DNA of 64,000 nucleotides from Branchipolynoe longqiensis (GCA_030323885.1 CM059189.1:46383015-46447014); one strand, 5' to 3'; numbered from the stretch's first letter, positions 31,321-42,578 are shown. Notes: generated by a model not told the origin, from the sequence alone. Made by a program: numbers and translations.

Positions 31321-31955
31321 TGCATACCCGTAATACAATCAATAACATATGAAACAGATGCCTAGATTTCAAAGTGTCTTCATCTAATTCCCAAATTGAA
31401 TTTGACTTACAAGTTATTAGAATGCAATTATCAACACATGAACCATATGAAGAGTTCAGCGCAAAACCAGATAAACGCCAATCCAAAACTTGAATTAAAA
31501 TAACAGATTTTTACCTCAAGGTAATTTTAATTCTCACTAATTCCATTTTTCCTATCACTATCATTAGTTGTAATAACTTAGCGATCAATTACCTGATCAA
31601 CTCATCGTAATATAACGCTCCTATAGTTTCACTGCTGTATGATTAGTTTTCTTCGCAATTCAATTTAATGCTTTTCCCAAGGTGTTGTGAATAAGATTAT
31701 CAGCGCTTGAGCCACATTCCTAGTATCCAATTTGATCGATAGAATCCAGTTACATGTGAATCAGCACAAATCAAAGTCAGTCTAGAAATGACAGGAAATC
31801 AAATTAGATTCTATGCATATGAAGAGTTCAGGCGCAAAACCACGTAAACACCAATCCAAAAATAGAGATAAACATTCAAATCAAACCATCAAATAATTAA
31901 TTGTGCTACATTCCTATTCTTTTTTCCATTGCTCCATAATGCATAGAACATTGAA
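31321..31955. other. No gene seen; inverted single unit of the 81-bp repeat
   Basis: At 31560-31645 the plus strand carries the reverse complement of the 81-bp unit arrayed at 31960 ('agttgtaataacttagcg', 'attacctgatcaact'). The pair 'gaagagttcag.gcaaaacc' occurs at 31448 and 31821. Confidence 0.6.
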
Positions 31956-31959
31956 ACTG

Positions 31960-32412
31960 TAAGAGCGTTATCTTACTAAAAGTTGATCAGGTAATTTGAT
32001 TGCTAGGTTATTACAAGTAATGCCTACAAAAGTGAAATGGTAAGAGCGTTATCTTACTAAAAGTTGATCAGGTAATTTGATTGCTAAGTTATTTCAACTA
32101 ATGCATACAAAAGTGTAACTGTAAGAGAGTTATTTTACTAGAAGTTGGTCAGGTAATTTGATTGCTAAGTTATTACAACTAATGCCCACAACATTGAAAT
32201 CATAAGAGCGTCCTACTAAAAGTTGATCAGGTAATTTGATCACTAAGTTATTAAAACTAATACATACAAAAGTGGAAATGTAAGAGTGTTATCTTACTAG
32301 AAGTTGATCAGGTAATTTCATCACTAAGTTATTAAAACTAATGCATACAAAAGTAAAACTGTAAGAGTGTTATCTTACTAGAAATTGATCAGGTAACTGA
32401 TTGCTAAGTTCT
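31960..32412. repeat. 81-bp tandem repeat, about six units
   Basis: The landmark 'agttgatcaggtaa' recurs at 31981, 32062, 32143, 32221, 32302 and 32383. Each unit carries 'gtaagagcgttatcttact' and 'aactaatgcatacaaaagtg'. An inverted unit lies upstream at 31560-31645. Confidence 0.93.
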
Positions 32413-32854
32413 ACACTGGTGCAGAAACTAGGGTCAGGTTTGAGGCTCCATTGGTTAGATATACCTGAAAATAGTGCATGGAGTGTTATCCTGGTGAGAG
32501 GTTGAATCGCATCTTATGTAATGGCCTATTTTATTAATATTTCAGGTTTATTACTAATGGAGCAGTAGATGCCTTGTTAGTTCTGTCAGTCCTCATTAAC
32601 TAGAACTGGGTTGTTTGTTTGGTGTGTTGTTCTGCGTCCTAGCAACATGTAAGGTAATATATGGACGGGACTGGAACTGGAACAGATGTTGTTCCCGCAA
32701 CTTGTACAATACAACTTCAGCTGCTACTGCCTCTCCGTATATTCCACCACTTACCGGATGTTGCTTTGAGGATACATAAACAGGGTGTTTGGATAGTTTC
32801 TATTTATTTTGTGTGTTCCATAGTTGATTAAACATGAGAAATGTTAACTACAAA
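32413..32854. other. No gene seen; SINE-A 3' tip at about 32615-32670
   Basis: A minus-strand SINE-A tail tip ('gttctgcgtcctagcaacat') is the only recognised piece. Confidence 0.5.
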
Positions 32855-33010
32855 CAATTGGTGTGTATCATTCCACTGCACCTTGCCCTATCCTAGTAAT
32901 GCCAAAGGCCATGCTAGGTAGTCACAAGTATCCATTCTTAAATCATCAGTTTGACTTGGCCAGGATTCGAATCTGGGGGTTCGAATCCCATGATCTACCA
33001 AAGTGAGATG
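32855..33010 (-). mobile_element. SINE-A head and body, minus strand
   Basis: Includes 'ccttgccctatcctagtaat', 'aagtatccattcttaaatca' and a B-box complement within 'ggattcgaatctgg', repeated once in tandem ('gttcgaatccc'). Confidence 0.78.
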
Positions 33011-33184
33011 TTGATATGACCTCAAATGTTGCAGTAAAAGAGGTAATATTAGATAATCTAAGTGGCCTAATATGTTTTTGCTTAGAATCTGGATTGAAAG
33101 TTAAATGTGATGAATCAGCTATTTCGATTGCTTTACAGATTGTTGCTGTATTTGTTACATTCCTAGGTACTGTCAAATACCCGT

Positions 33185-33242
33185 AATTGGTCATCGTAAT
33201 CCCACTCTTCCTTGCCCTGTCCTAGAAATGCCAACCACCAGG
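33185..33242 (-). mobile_element. SINE-A fragment split by the foldback element (continues at 34214)
   Basis: 'ccttgccctgtcctagaaat' followed by 'gccaaccaccagg'. The SINE continues at 34219 ('ccaggtagtgtcaagtacaa ... gtttgactcggc'). Confidence 0.8.
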
Positions 33243-34213
33243 GGCCAAATGTATGAAGCAGGGTTAGCGCTCCAAACCTGTGGTTAGGGGGGATCTCCGG
33301 GTTAGCAGCGAAAAGTCGCAATGTATGTGGCCGGGTTAGGCAAACACCATGAGCTTAACGTCACCTACACTAACACCAAGACATATCAAGTTTAACGTTG
33401 GTGTTACGTACCGATTAGGCCCAAATCTATTCAATGCAATCATATTTAACAGAATTACATACTCAAAATGCGAAATGTCATTAAATTAACCCTAAAATCA
33501 AACCAATATTAATGCCGATGGTACATCGGCGGCAATATTCATATTGTCGAATCGACGAATGTAAGCAAATCGCCGCCACCGCCACCACCGCCGCCACCGC
33601 CGCCGATACAGCGGCGATATATTAGGGCCAAATCTATTCAATGCTATCATATTTAACATAATTACATACTCAAAAAGTGAAATTTGATCAAATTAACCCT
33701 AACATCGAAGCGATAGTAATGCTGCCACTGAATTTTGGTCAAATTAAACCAATAATCGAAACGATATTAAAGCTGCCGCCACTGCTGGATTGGCGGCGAT
33801 ATTGTGAAATAGTGGTGCTCACCTGTAACAGGCTCAGCCTAACAAGTGTGCTGGTGCGCAGCGGTGTTAGGTACCAATTAGGCCCAAATCTATTCAGATA
33901 TTGTCAAATTGGCGGCGTTATTCATATAAAAATGTTGTTGATAGCAAAGCAAAGGAGTAAACTATTCTCACAAATAACATTATTTTGGTCAAATTAAACC
34001 AAAAATCGAAGCGATATTAATGCCGCCGCCTCGGCTCGCCGGCAACAGTGTCAGAGGGGTTCCCCAAATCTATAAATAAGGCATCGGTTAGCTAACCAAG
34101 CTATGCTTTGGCCACATACATTTCCAGTAACACATATCCCAACACCGACGTTAGCTAACCCGCCGGCCGCCCTTAACACTGGAGACGATAAAAAGTTGTT
34201 CATACATTTGGCC
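33243..34213. mobile_element. 971-bp CCAGG-flanked foldback element
   Basis: Ends GGCCAAATGTATGAA and the inverse TTCATACATTTGGCC are flanked by a perfect CCAGG (33238-33242 and 34214-34218) inside a SINE-A, which verifies the empty site. The interior has 'gttagc' blocks, 'ccgccaccgccgcc' runs, and two copies of 'caaatctattcaatgc.atc' followed by 'atatttaaca.aattacatac'. The same interior words occur inverted in 40107-40855. No protein is encoded. Confidence 0.88.
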
Positions 34214-34320
34214 CCAGGCCAGGTAGTGTCAAGTACAATTTTGTTTAAGTCATCGGTTTGACTCGGCTATTGTTTGAAACCAACATCGTACCACATGCGG
34301 CTCTCAATACCTTGAGCTAG
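34214..34320 (-). mobile_element. SINE-A head part, right of the foldback element
   Basis: 'aggtagtgtcaagtacaa', 'taagtcatcggtttgactcg' and a degraded B box. Completes the SINE begun at 33185. Confidence 0.75.
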
Positions 34321-35240
34321 TCCGCCATTGTGTTTCGCTGGTGGTCCTTACTGCTAGCCTTTAGCTGCTCACATTTTGGGGTTTTATGTTTGGCAAATTC
34401 ATGTGCAGTGCGTCTGAGACCGTGAGCATTTCAGCCAGTTCGGCTCCAGCATTGTCTGGGAGTAGAATATCGCGACCTATTTATATCTCAGTAAAGGAAA
34501 TCCGACATTCAGTGAAGCCTTGCTCTTTTTGCCGAGAATTGATTTTCCACTGGTCGAATTTTAATCGCAATGCAAGACGTAATTAAATTGAGGTTCACCA
34601 GGTCAAATACCCCTCCTCTTCCACGTCCCTCTCTGCTCCCCCGCTCTCTCTCCCACCCCCAGTCCCAGTCCCACGCCAACCCTCGCTCTCCCTACGCATG
34701 TCCACTCTCTCCATCTCAGACAACATGTGTCAGTTTTAGAACACAACAAAAAAAAGTGATGCCTTTAGGATTGGGTGAAATCTGGTGAGTCACGAAATGA
34801 GAGATCATGAAATAATTATTTTGTATTTGTTATTTCTTTTACAAAACACTTCTTTTAGTTTAGTTTAATATGGAGAGGAGTGGAGAGGGATGGTGGGTGG
34901 GGAAAAATAGCGGAGATAGGCAGCGTGTGGGAGGTCGGAGACGAGTGGCTTGAAGCAGCCAGGCGGGCTGGTTATAAGGGGAAGAAGCGCGGGAGATTAT
35001 GCAAGGAGCAACGGTCGGATGAGGAACCAGGGGGGGGGGTCTCCTTCGCTGTCTCGCATCAACCGCAATGCAAGCATTACGACCAATGTCTACAATACGG
35101 TGTTGGTTAAAGATGGACTAAACTGATTAAGTTAATAACATATTTCCAAGTATCCTGATAATATATAATTATTAGCGTTTGTAATTGTGTAATGGGGGAC
35201 ATTTAGCGTAGTTAGTTTTTCCGACTATAAGTGGCGCATC
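34321..35240. other. No gene seen; pyrimidine- and purine-rich blocks
   Basis: 34610-34720 is C/T-rich and 34870-35040 is G-rich, ending in a run of nine or ten G near 35029. Three short open frames cross it without recognisable domains. Confidence 0.45.
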
Positions 35241-35244
35241 GGTA

Positions 35245-35425
35245 CTCATCATCATCATGCTGTCGGTCACAATGTGACAAAAACTGCTTTCATTACTTGG
35301 CTGCCGCTCTCGAATTAGCTCTCTGCTGTGAGAGTTGCGTCCATGAGTCGGTCTTAATGTCTCTCAGCTTCAGGTTTCTCTTGATGGTATCCTTGAACCG
35401 GAGACGAGGGCGCCCTCTCTAGGTT
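35245..35425 (-). pseudogene. Non-LTR retrotransposon 3' end, minus strand
   Basis: The reverse complement of the last ~180 bases of the 30195-30600 element: '(atc)n atgctgtcggtcac', 'ctctctgctgtgagag', 'gtctctcagcttcaggttt' and 'gagacgagggcgccctc'. Confidence 0.85.
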
Positions 35426-35658
35426 TGATAGGTAGCATCAAATGTAGGTAAGTGCTTTGGGTTTAACAAAAAAATTGATCCTTTCATAGCATTTTGCATC
35501 TTAATGTACTGAACAATGCATCTGCAGATATTCCACATGAAAACAAAATATTAGTCGAGGTCAATATTATTATTACTCAGAAATACATAACAGTTGTTCC
35601 AAGAATGTAAGTTGTTTATTAAATGATCTGTGATCAGTTACCTAGGCATCAACATGCT
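35426..35658. other. No gene seen
   Basis: AT-rich; no element recognised. Confidence 0.4.
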
Positions 35659-36015
35659 TTAAGGCGGCATAGTCCGATGAAAACATCAAACTATGAAAAA
35701 ACAAAGCAGTTATCTAGATTTGTGTGTACATATCTAACTTAGATACTTGTACACTTATTACACATTTGTGACCACATAGAGTGGGATACCGCACCAATTT
35801 AATAGAAGCTGTTACTGCAAACGCCGATGTTGTCAGAAGCTTTGGCATGTTTGCCAACATTAATTTAGCATATTTGCACTTCAAATAATTCAAAAGTTAG
35901 CCATTACAAAATAAAGTTACTTCAAACTAATGTAAGGTAGATTATAGCCATTACCCCAATATATTTATCTCATAAAATAAGAGAAATTCAAAACCAATGA
36001 ACTGTGCATGGTGTT
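35659..36015. mobile_element. TTAA-type MITE, right end degraded
   Basis: TTAA at 35659-35662 followed by GGCGGCATAGTCCGATGAAA. The interior matches 11895-12180 ('aatttaatagaagctgtt', 'gttgtcagaagctttggc', 'atatttatctcataaaat'). The right terminus near 36010 ('aatgaactgtgcatgg') is poorly preserved. Confidence 0.78.
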
Positions 36016-36596
36016 TTCGAGGGTTTCCTTCGCCAGGAACATTTTAAGATTAGATAGCTTAAAAAGTGGATTCCTAGAAACTTTGTGATTCTCAGGAGAG
36101 ACGAAAGCTCTCCCTCTCAACCCACTTCCCCCCCTGATATGCCCCCAATCCTTGGGGAAAACAAGACAGCAGTTTGCCTGCGTCAACAGGGAAGTCTAAG
36201 CTGCCTATTGCTCGCCTGTATCTCAAACCGGAAGTTCCACTTATCCTGGCGTCCCTTCGGGATTTCGCTTATATCCTTCTGGTGGTGACAGAACCATGGC
36301 CGGCATTTGTAAATATGTTAGCATATATACACATGTATATGTTATATCATTTATTATGTGAATACAAATAACAAAGATAGTCACATATTTTATTGCTATT
36401 CTATTTCTCACACTGGTCTTTTCCTCCTTTCCCGCACACCGGCGCCACCTGGAGTCAGTTTGGGTAAATACCACGATTCACTGGTCAATAACCTCAATCT
36501 TTTATATATGTTTAAATATTGTTGTCTATGGGTGTATATATTTGTATGAATGTGTGATGCATAGTTTTATAAGCGTGCATATGATTGTACAAGTTC
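36016..36596. other. No gene seen
   Basis: No reading frame with recognisable domains and no identified repeat. Confidence 0.4.
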
Positions 36597-36662
36597 ATCA
36601 TCATGCTGTCGGTTGCGATGCGACAAAGACTGCTTTCATTACTTGACTGCTGCTCTCCAAGT
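36597..36662 (-). mobile_element. LINE/SINE-D 3' tail fragment
   Basis: 'catcatcatgctgtcggtt', 'gcgatgcgacaaagactgc' and 'tcattacttgactgctgctc' only: a very short 5'-truncated insertion. Confidence 0.75.
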
Positions 36663-36683
36663 TCATAGACTTTCTATATATAG

Positions 36684-37070
36684 CCGTGTTTACACGGGCG
36701 AGTTAAACCGCTTCATATAAAACCAGTTGTCTAGATCGATTTACATTTGGCATGTAAATGCGACGCTATGGCGTTTTAGGGGTGAATCGATTCATATGAA
36801 ACACTTCATGTATACCGGGTCGCGAGGTGGTTTTTATGAATCGATCTAGCTTAAGCGCGTCACACACATGCGGAGTCGAGACCTTAGTTTGTTGACTTTC
36901 CGGTCGATCAAAAGCGCATATTATAGAATTTAGTCTATGAAACCGGTAGCTGTCCACAGATATTTCTTTCATCATTTATTTTTAGGGTTTCACTGCCCAC
37001 CAGAAGTTTTGACCGTTCCAAACCAATACGATTCAGTCCATACAGATCTAGGTCGAACCCACTCTCTACT
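36684..37070. mobile_element. Palindromic MITE, AGCCGTGTTTACAC end, right end not found
   Basis: The left end TAGCCGTGTTTACACGGGCG and interior words ('ggtcgcgaggtggt', 'agtttgttgactttccgg', 'agaagttttgaccgttcca', 'gatctaggtcgaaccc') are shared with 60360-60865, whose right end is the inverse. Interrupted or truncated here. Confidence 0.7.
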
Positions 37071-37089
37071 GGTGACGTCAAGGGGGCGA

Positions 37090-37235
37090 TGAATGAGGGA
37101 AAATCTTACGACTAGAGCGGGAATCGAACACACATCTCCTGCAATCTGGTCCAGTGTGCTAACCATTACACCACATAGGGTCCCTGATGTCACCACTCTA
37201 TCCACGCCGACCGGCGTGAGAGGTCAGTGAGACTA
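37090..37235 (-). mobile_element. SINE-C, minus strand
   Basis: B-box complement 'gggaatcgaac' at 37121, A-box part 'gtgtgctaaccattacacca', then 'accactctatccacgccgac'. Confidence 0.75.
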
Positions 37236-37409
37236 GTACATGTGTATCATAATATATTCGTAAATGTGTGTACATATCTGTCTATGTTGGTATCCATTGA
37301 TATATATTTGTATAATTATGTTTGCATATGTTGTTAAATGCTTGTATATGTCCGATCCTAATTGTTGATAGGCTGCAGAACCAGCGGGCCTTTCTAGTCC
37401 TTGTACAGC

Positions 37410-38870
37410 GTGACACTTTCTAAAAGTAGTACAGGAGGCGACCTTTGTAATGGTAGTGCAGTAGTTAACCTTGCTATGACTATTACAGGAGATGAGCTTT
37501 CTAGGTGTAGTGCAATAGGTCACCTTTCTAGCGATACTGTAGTAGTTGACCTTTCTAGGGGTAGTGCAGAAGGTTGCCGATCTAGGGGTAGGGCAGTAGA
37601 TGACCTTCCTATGGGTAGTGCAGATGCTGACCTTTCTATGGCGAGTGCAGTAGATGACCTTTCTAGGGGTAGTACATTAGATGATCTTTCCAGGGGTAAT
37701 GTAGTAGAGGGCCTTTATGGGGATGGTGTAGTTGACCATTCCAGGGGTAATGAGTAGAGGACCTTTCTAGGGGTACTGTAATATGTGACCTTTATAGGGA
37801 TAGTGTAGTTGATGACCTGTGTAGAGGTAGTGCAGTAGATGACCTTTCTAGTCAGGTAGTACATTGGATAACTTGTCTATGGGCAGTGCAAAAGGTGACC
37901 TTTCTAGGGATAGTGCAGTGTAGGCCGTTCCTAGGTGTGGTGCAGAAGGTGACCTTTCTATGGGTAGTGCAGTAGATGACCTTTCTAGAGATAGTACATT
38001 AGATGACCTTTCCAGGGTAATACAGTAGATGACCTTTATAGGGATAGTGTAGTCCTAGTAGATGACTTGTCTAGGGGTAATGCAGTAGATTACCTTTCTA
38101 GGGTTAGCGCAATAAGTGACCTTTATAGGGGTACTGTAGTTGATTACCTGTCTAGAGGTAATGCTGTAGATGACCTTTCTAGGGGTAGTACATTGGATGA
38201 CCTTTATATGGGTGGTGCAGCAGATGATCTTTCTAGGGTAGTGCAGAAGGTGACCGTTCTAGTGGTAGGGCAGTAGATGACCTTCCTAGGGGTAGTACAG
38301 AACGTGTCAGGTCTAGGGGTAGTGCAGTAGATGACCTTTCTAGGGGTAGTACATTAGAGGACCTTTCGAGGTGTAATGCAGTATAAGACTTTTCTAGGGA
38401 TACTGTAGTAGATGACCTACTAGGGGTAGTGCAGTAGATGCTCTACTAGGGGTAGTGCAGCAGATGACCTACTAGTGGTAGTGAGTAGATGACCTTAATA
38501 GGGATAGTGTAGTGAATGACCGTCATAGTGGTAGTGATGAAGGTCACCTTTCTAATGGCAGTGCAGTAGATGCCCTTTCTAGGGGTAGTGTGGGGGATGA
38601 CTTTTCTATGGGTAGTACAGTAGATGACCTTTCTAGGAGTAGTGCAGGAGATGCCCTTTCTAGGGGTAATGCAGTAGATGACCTTCTAGGGGTAGTGCAG
38701 AAAGTGATCTTCTAATTATAGTGCAGTAGATGACTTTTTGAGCGACAGTACAGAACATGACCTTTCTAGGGGCAGTGCTTTCTCGTAATAGTACAAGAGC
38801 TAACCTTTTTACTAGGAATACAGTAGACTGACCCTTCTGCTGTTAGTGCATGACTTGTTCTTCGATCAGA
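37410..38870. repeat. 27-bp minisatellite, ~1.45 kb
   Basis: About fifty imperfect units of 'gacctttctaggggtagtgcagtagat'-type sequence, with 13-14-bp half-units lost or gained in places. The nine-residue translation (…DDLSRGSAV) stays open over long runs only because 27 is divisible by three; stops and shifts break every frame. Earlier units near 37430 are the most diverged. Confidence 0.94.
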
Positions 38871-38879
38871 CATTAGATG

Positions 38880-38920
38880 GTGCTAGTACGTAAAACAACA
38901 ACAAACAAACAATCCATCAG
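38880..38920 (+). mobile_element. SINE-A 3' tip
   Basis: 'acgtaaaacaacaacaaac' matches the extreme end of long-tail SINE-A copies. Confidence 0.55.
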
Positions 38921-39051
38921 AATTCCTCAATGCTAACATGTTCGTTGTATCAAATATGTTCACGATATGACAGAAATATGGGTTCGAAATCCCATTCTAG
39001 GTACCGTTTCCCCTTTCGTTTACAAGACCACTACGACAGTATACATGTATA

Positions 39052-39307
39052 TGAGCTTGTCTCAAAAGGTGATAACACTTTTTTTGTTGTCCATCGTAAC
39101 GATTGGCACAAAACAGCACAGAAACGGATACACTGAAAGCGCAAGGACATTTGCTTCAAATCAATATGTATTCTATTGGGATTATGAAACACCATGTAAA
39201 AAACAAATCAGTTTATCCTGAGCATATGCATAAGCAGATAGTATGTTGATCGTTATAATCGACAAAGTTGTGTCCCATATTGCTTAGCACCTTTTGAGGC
39301 AGTTTCA
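39052..39307. mobile_element. 256-bp TA-type MITE, second copy
   Basis: Ends TGAGCTTGTCTCAAAAGGTG and the inverse CACCTTTTGAGGCAGTTTCA. Matches 13153-13407 throughout, including 'tcaaatcaatatgtattc'. Confidence 0.87.
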
Positions 39308-39930
39308 ATAATACGCATATATAGGTCTATAAATAGGACACTATTGGTTTTGATTTATTTACAGCGCGTCGCATCTCAGCCACTTCGGGTGCGGGCTAAC
39401 TTAATAATGCGGAGGAACGCGGCCCCCTGGCGGGTAATTGCTGCACAAGTGCGCAGTTACGCCGCCCTCAATTAAATCCGCCCTGAGGAGATTAACGCCG
39501 TCCTGGATAGAGACACCACCAGGTGCTACATACTAATAGGCATAGGCTTACATCCTCATTCTTTTTGCTGCTAGATTAACTGACAAAAAAACTATTCAAA
39601 AGACGAAGAAAAGTTGAGACAATACTACATTAGGGCCATATGTAACGGGAGGGGGCGATGGTGGGGGGGGGGGGGGCAAGGTGATTCGTTTCCTCACACA
39701 CACCTCCAAACACAAAACACAGTATGCAACCTCCCTGAAGTATTTGGAATTGGCATTTCAGAGCCTCTAAATTAAAATATTTCCTGGTGGAGGGGGAGCC
39801 AGACCACTCTAGTGCCTTGGCCCTTCAGCACTCGTTCATTCTAAGAATGTATCTGTATCCCAAAACAACAATTCCTAGAAATGGATATGTACATATATAA
39901 TGAATACATGGTTATACATACAGAATGCTT
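39308..39930. other. No gene seen; poly-G run
   Basis: A run of about 14 G lies at 39662-39677. Otherwise mixed sequence. Confidence 0.45.
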
Positions 39931-39934
39931 TCTG

Positions 39935-40106
39935 TTAGGGCATCACGTATGACCTTGCAACCAGGTGTCTCAATTTGTCCCTGTTCTCCACTGCCCTCTG
40001 GGACTTGCCAAACTCGAGGCCTATCCATTCACTGACGTTGTCTTCACCATCCTTTTGTCCGCCTTGTTTTCTTCCAGTACAACTCGAACAATGATTAACT
40101 CCATCG
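39935..40106 (-). pseudogene. C-terminal end of a second non-LTR retrotransposon ORF
   Basis: The minus-strand peptide includes GQKDGEDNVSEWIGLEFGKSQRAVENRDKLRHLVARSYVMP. The pattern D-N-x-x-E-W-x-G-L … R-A-x-x-N-R … R-x-L-V-A is typical of the last ~40 residues of a LINE polymerase group common in invertebrates. It is cut upstream by the palindromic element at 40107. Only the terminal fragment remains. Confidence 0.75.
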
Positions 40107-40855
40107 ACCATATCCGGGGCCGTATGCACCAATCGGTGATAGGCTTAGCCGGAGCTAAAGCACTAGCACCGGTTAGCTACCTCAGGGTAGCGGCGGGTTG
40201 GAGAGGTGTGTGAATCGGTATGCACCAATGTACTAGCAGGTGCGGATAGCTAACCGTGAGTTTATTTATAGATTTGGGAATTCCCTCCAGTCGACGATAT
40301 GAATAACGCCACCAATGCGGCGGCGTTAATATTGGTTCGAATTTAGGGTTAAATTGATAAGATTTCACTTATTGCATATGTAATTCTGTTAAATATGACA
40401 GCATTAAATAGATTTGGGCCTAATATATTCCCGCCGATTCAGCGCCGGTGGTGGCCATTTTTAGTTGATGTTGGACAGTATGGATATCAACGTCGAAGTG
40501 GTGGCGGCGATTTGTTTACTTTACATTCGTCGATTCGAAAATATTAATATCGGCGCCTTTGCGGCAGCAGCGTTAATCTCGCTTCGATTTTAGGGTTAAT
40601 TTAATAAAATGTCACTATTTGACTATGTAACTCTGTTAAATATGATAGCATTGAATAGATTGACATCCATACATGCACACTAACCACCCCGGCTAGCAGT
40701 TAAACGTGATTTGAAAGTGGGGTAGCTTAGCCTAGGCTAAAGTCTGCGGTTAGCGCTGGCACCGATTGGTGCATACCGATTTCTCACATTTAGCCGTGTG
40801 GAGCTAGCCTAGCCGCAGTTAAGGCCCTCACACCGATTGGTGCATAGCTCTCTAT
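40107..40855. mobile_element. Foldback element with GTATGCACCAATCGGTG ends
   Basis: The left end GGGCCGTATGCACCAATCGG and the right inverse CCGATTGGTGCATAGCTC enclose subterminal 'ttagcc/ggctaa' words and an interior ('tgtaattctgttaaatatga', 'aatagatttgggcc', 'attaatatcgg') shared with 33243-34213. Its ends differ from that element. No clear target duplication. Confidence 0.75.
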
Positions 40856-41030
40856 TTTCTTCCAGGTCTTTCTACAGTTGTGCACGAGCATAATCAGAAG
40901 TCTGAAATTCGCCTCGGGACATCCATATCAAAGTCAGTCAAACGGAGACAGCCGAAGTGTCTTTAGCAAACAAGATTAGCCTCTGTTCTGCTTTCATCGT
41001 CTGATAAGCTGATGGGATCCAACAATAACC
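40856..41030. other. No gene seen
   Basis: Short mixed stretch, possibly belonging to the LINE fragment left of the foldback element ('tattttcttccag' occurs on both sides). C-rich from 41028. Confidence 0.4.
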
Positions 41031-41084
41031 CCCACCCCCACCACCCCACCCTTCCCACCCCCACCACTCACCACTCAGACCAGG

Positions 41085-41209
41085 GCCCATATTCATGATG
41101 CGGTGTTAGCGAGCCAAAACTGGTTTTGGTGGGTATTTCTAGGTTAGCGGCGAAAACTCAGTATGTAAACACACCGAGTGTAAGCTAACACTGCGTCATG
41201 AATACGGGC
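41085..41209. mobile_element. 125-bp CCAGG-flanked MITE in a SINE head
   Basis: The GCCCATATTCATGATGCGG end and inverse CTGCGTCATGAATACGGGC are flanked by a perfect CCAGG (41080-41084 and 41210-41214). Sister of 10884-11026. The SINE-A head resumes on the right. Confidence 0.88.
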
Positions 41210-41560
41210 CCAGGCGGGGTTGCCAAATGACTTGAGCGTCGGTCTCCCGCTTTGGTAGACCGTGTGATTCGAACACATGTTCGAACCCTGTCCAGACAGA
41301 CCAATGACTTCAAATTTGACACTTTTTGCTTCCTAGCCAGGTGCTCGGCATTATTACGATATGGCAAGGACTGGTTGGCTCATTATCAGGATAATGTGAC
41401 TGAGTGGGATATCACGTCATGGTGCTGGCAGGCAGCATGGTCTCCCAGTGGGGCAGCACTATAAAGTTGCCATGAGTATTCACTGTCATAAGTCGGTACC
41501 CGTGCTCATGTGACCTTAGATGTTGCCAGGACGTAAAACTACAACAAGCAGGTAATTAAC
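41210..41560 (+). mobile_element. SINE-A long-tail form
   Basis: A-box-like 'gttgccaaatgacttgagc', duplicated B-box area ('gattcgaacacatgttcg'), body 'caatgacttcaaatttgac', long tail with 'gcagcactataaagttgcc' and 'gatgttgccaggacgtaaaa'. Confidence 0.87.
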
Positions 41561-41981
41561 CCACCACCAACCCGACCACCTACCTCCACCCACCCCCCTT
41601 GTGAAATAATTCTTCCTGTGATTCTTCATGGCGCGTGATGAGATGCATTACCGAGCATTCATCATGCCAGTGTATCTGAAGTCATTCATCACCTGATCAC
41701 AGAAGGAAATTGTTGGACTTTCTGTTCACTCACGTGATGGATCACGTTTGGTTGTTGTTGTTGTTTTTTACTTTTGTCTTTTTTTTTGTACTTTGATTCC
41801 TGACGCCAATTCATCTCTCAAAGCACCTCCGCGTGCCAAAGCCATTTAAAAGTGGCAGTAGTGGATCAAATACATACATGGGTGCATTGTGATTCTGTAT
41901 GATTCAGGCTGCGACACACAGTGTAGAATTATGTGATATTATGAGGAATCATGTTGAACTGGAACAACATGCAAGAGGGCG
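41561..41981. other. No gene seen
   Basis: Mixed sequence with a T-rich run at 41755-41790. No element recognised. Confidence 0.4.
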
Positions 41982-41986
41982 GGTCC

Positions 41987-42126
41987 TGTAAGAAACTGAG
42001 TGGACTCCTTGACTTCGTGATCATAAGTGACTTTATTCTGCACACAGTTTTCCATTACAACTCCCTTGGGCCACGTGACTCCCCACATCACCAAACGGGT
42101 GCATTCGGATAGTCACGTCTCTCATA
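41987..42126 (-). repeat. TRIM LTR 1 (3' LTR)
   Basis: 140 bp, starts TGTAAGAAACTGAG. Its last bases are CATA instead of CACA. Confidence 0.93.
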
Positions 42127-42438
42127 TCTCCCTTTCATCGAAACAAATCAAATGAGCTACGCTCAAGTCCTTTAACACGCTCCCTGTTTCTAAACATGTT
42201 GATCCTCATTTAACATGTCTATATTCTCCGTTCAGGTTTACATTGATTTCACATATATCGTTATCACAGGCCGCATTCTTAGGTACTATTACTTAACCCT
42301 AGTCCCATCGTTCTTTCCATACTCACATTACCACTTCCTCATCCTCGATCTCTCCTTCCCGGAACACTGCATTGGATCCTCACCTTAACGAGGCACTTTA
42401 TCTATCGCCACATGGTACAGACCCCACATCTGACACCA

Positions 42439-42578
42439 TGTAAGAAACTGAGTGAACTCCTTGACTTCGTGATCATAAGTGACTTTATTCTGCACACAGT
42501 TTTCCATTACAACTCCCTTTGGTCACGTGACTCCCCACGTCACCAAGCGGGTGCGTTCGGATAGTCACGTCTCTCACA
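42439..42578 (-). repeat. TRIM LTR 2 (middle)
   Basis: 140 bp, ends CTCTCACA. Preceded by the tRNA-Leu-like motif complement 'catctgacacca'. Confidence 0.93.

Noticed and set aside
37401..38715. Possible secreted repeat protein (DDLSRGSAV repeats)
   Set aside because: The 27-bp unit keeps frames open by chance, but stops and shifts break each frame and no start or signal peptide is seen.
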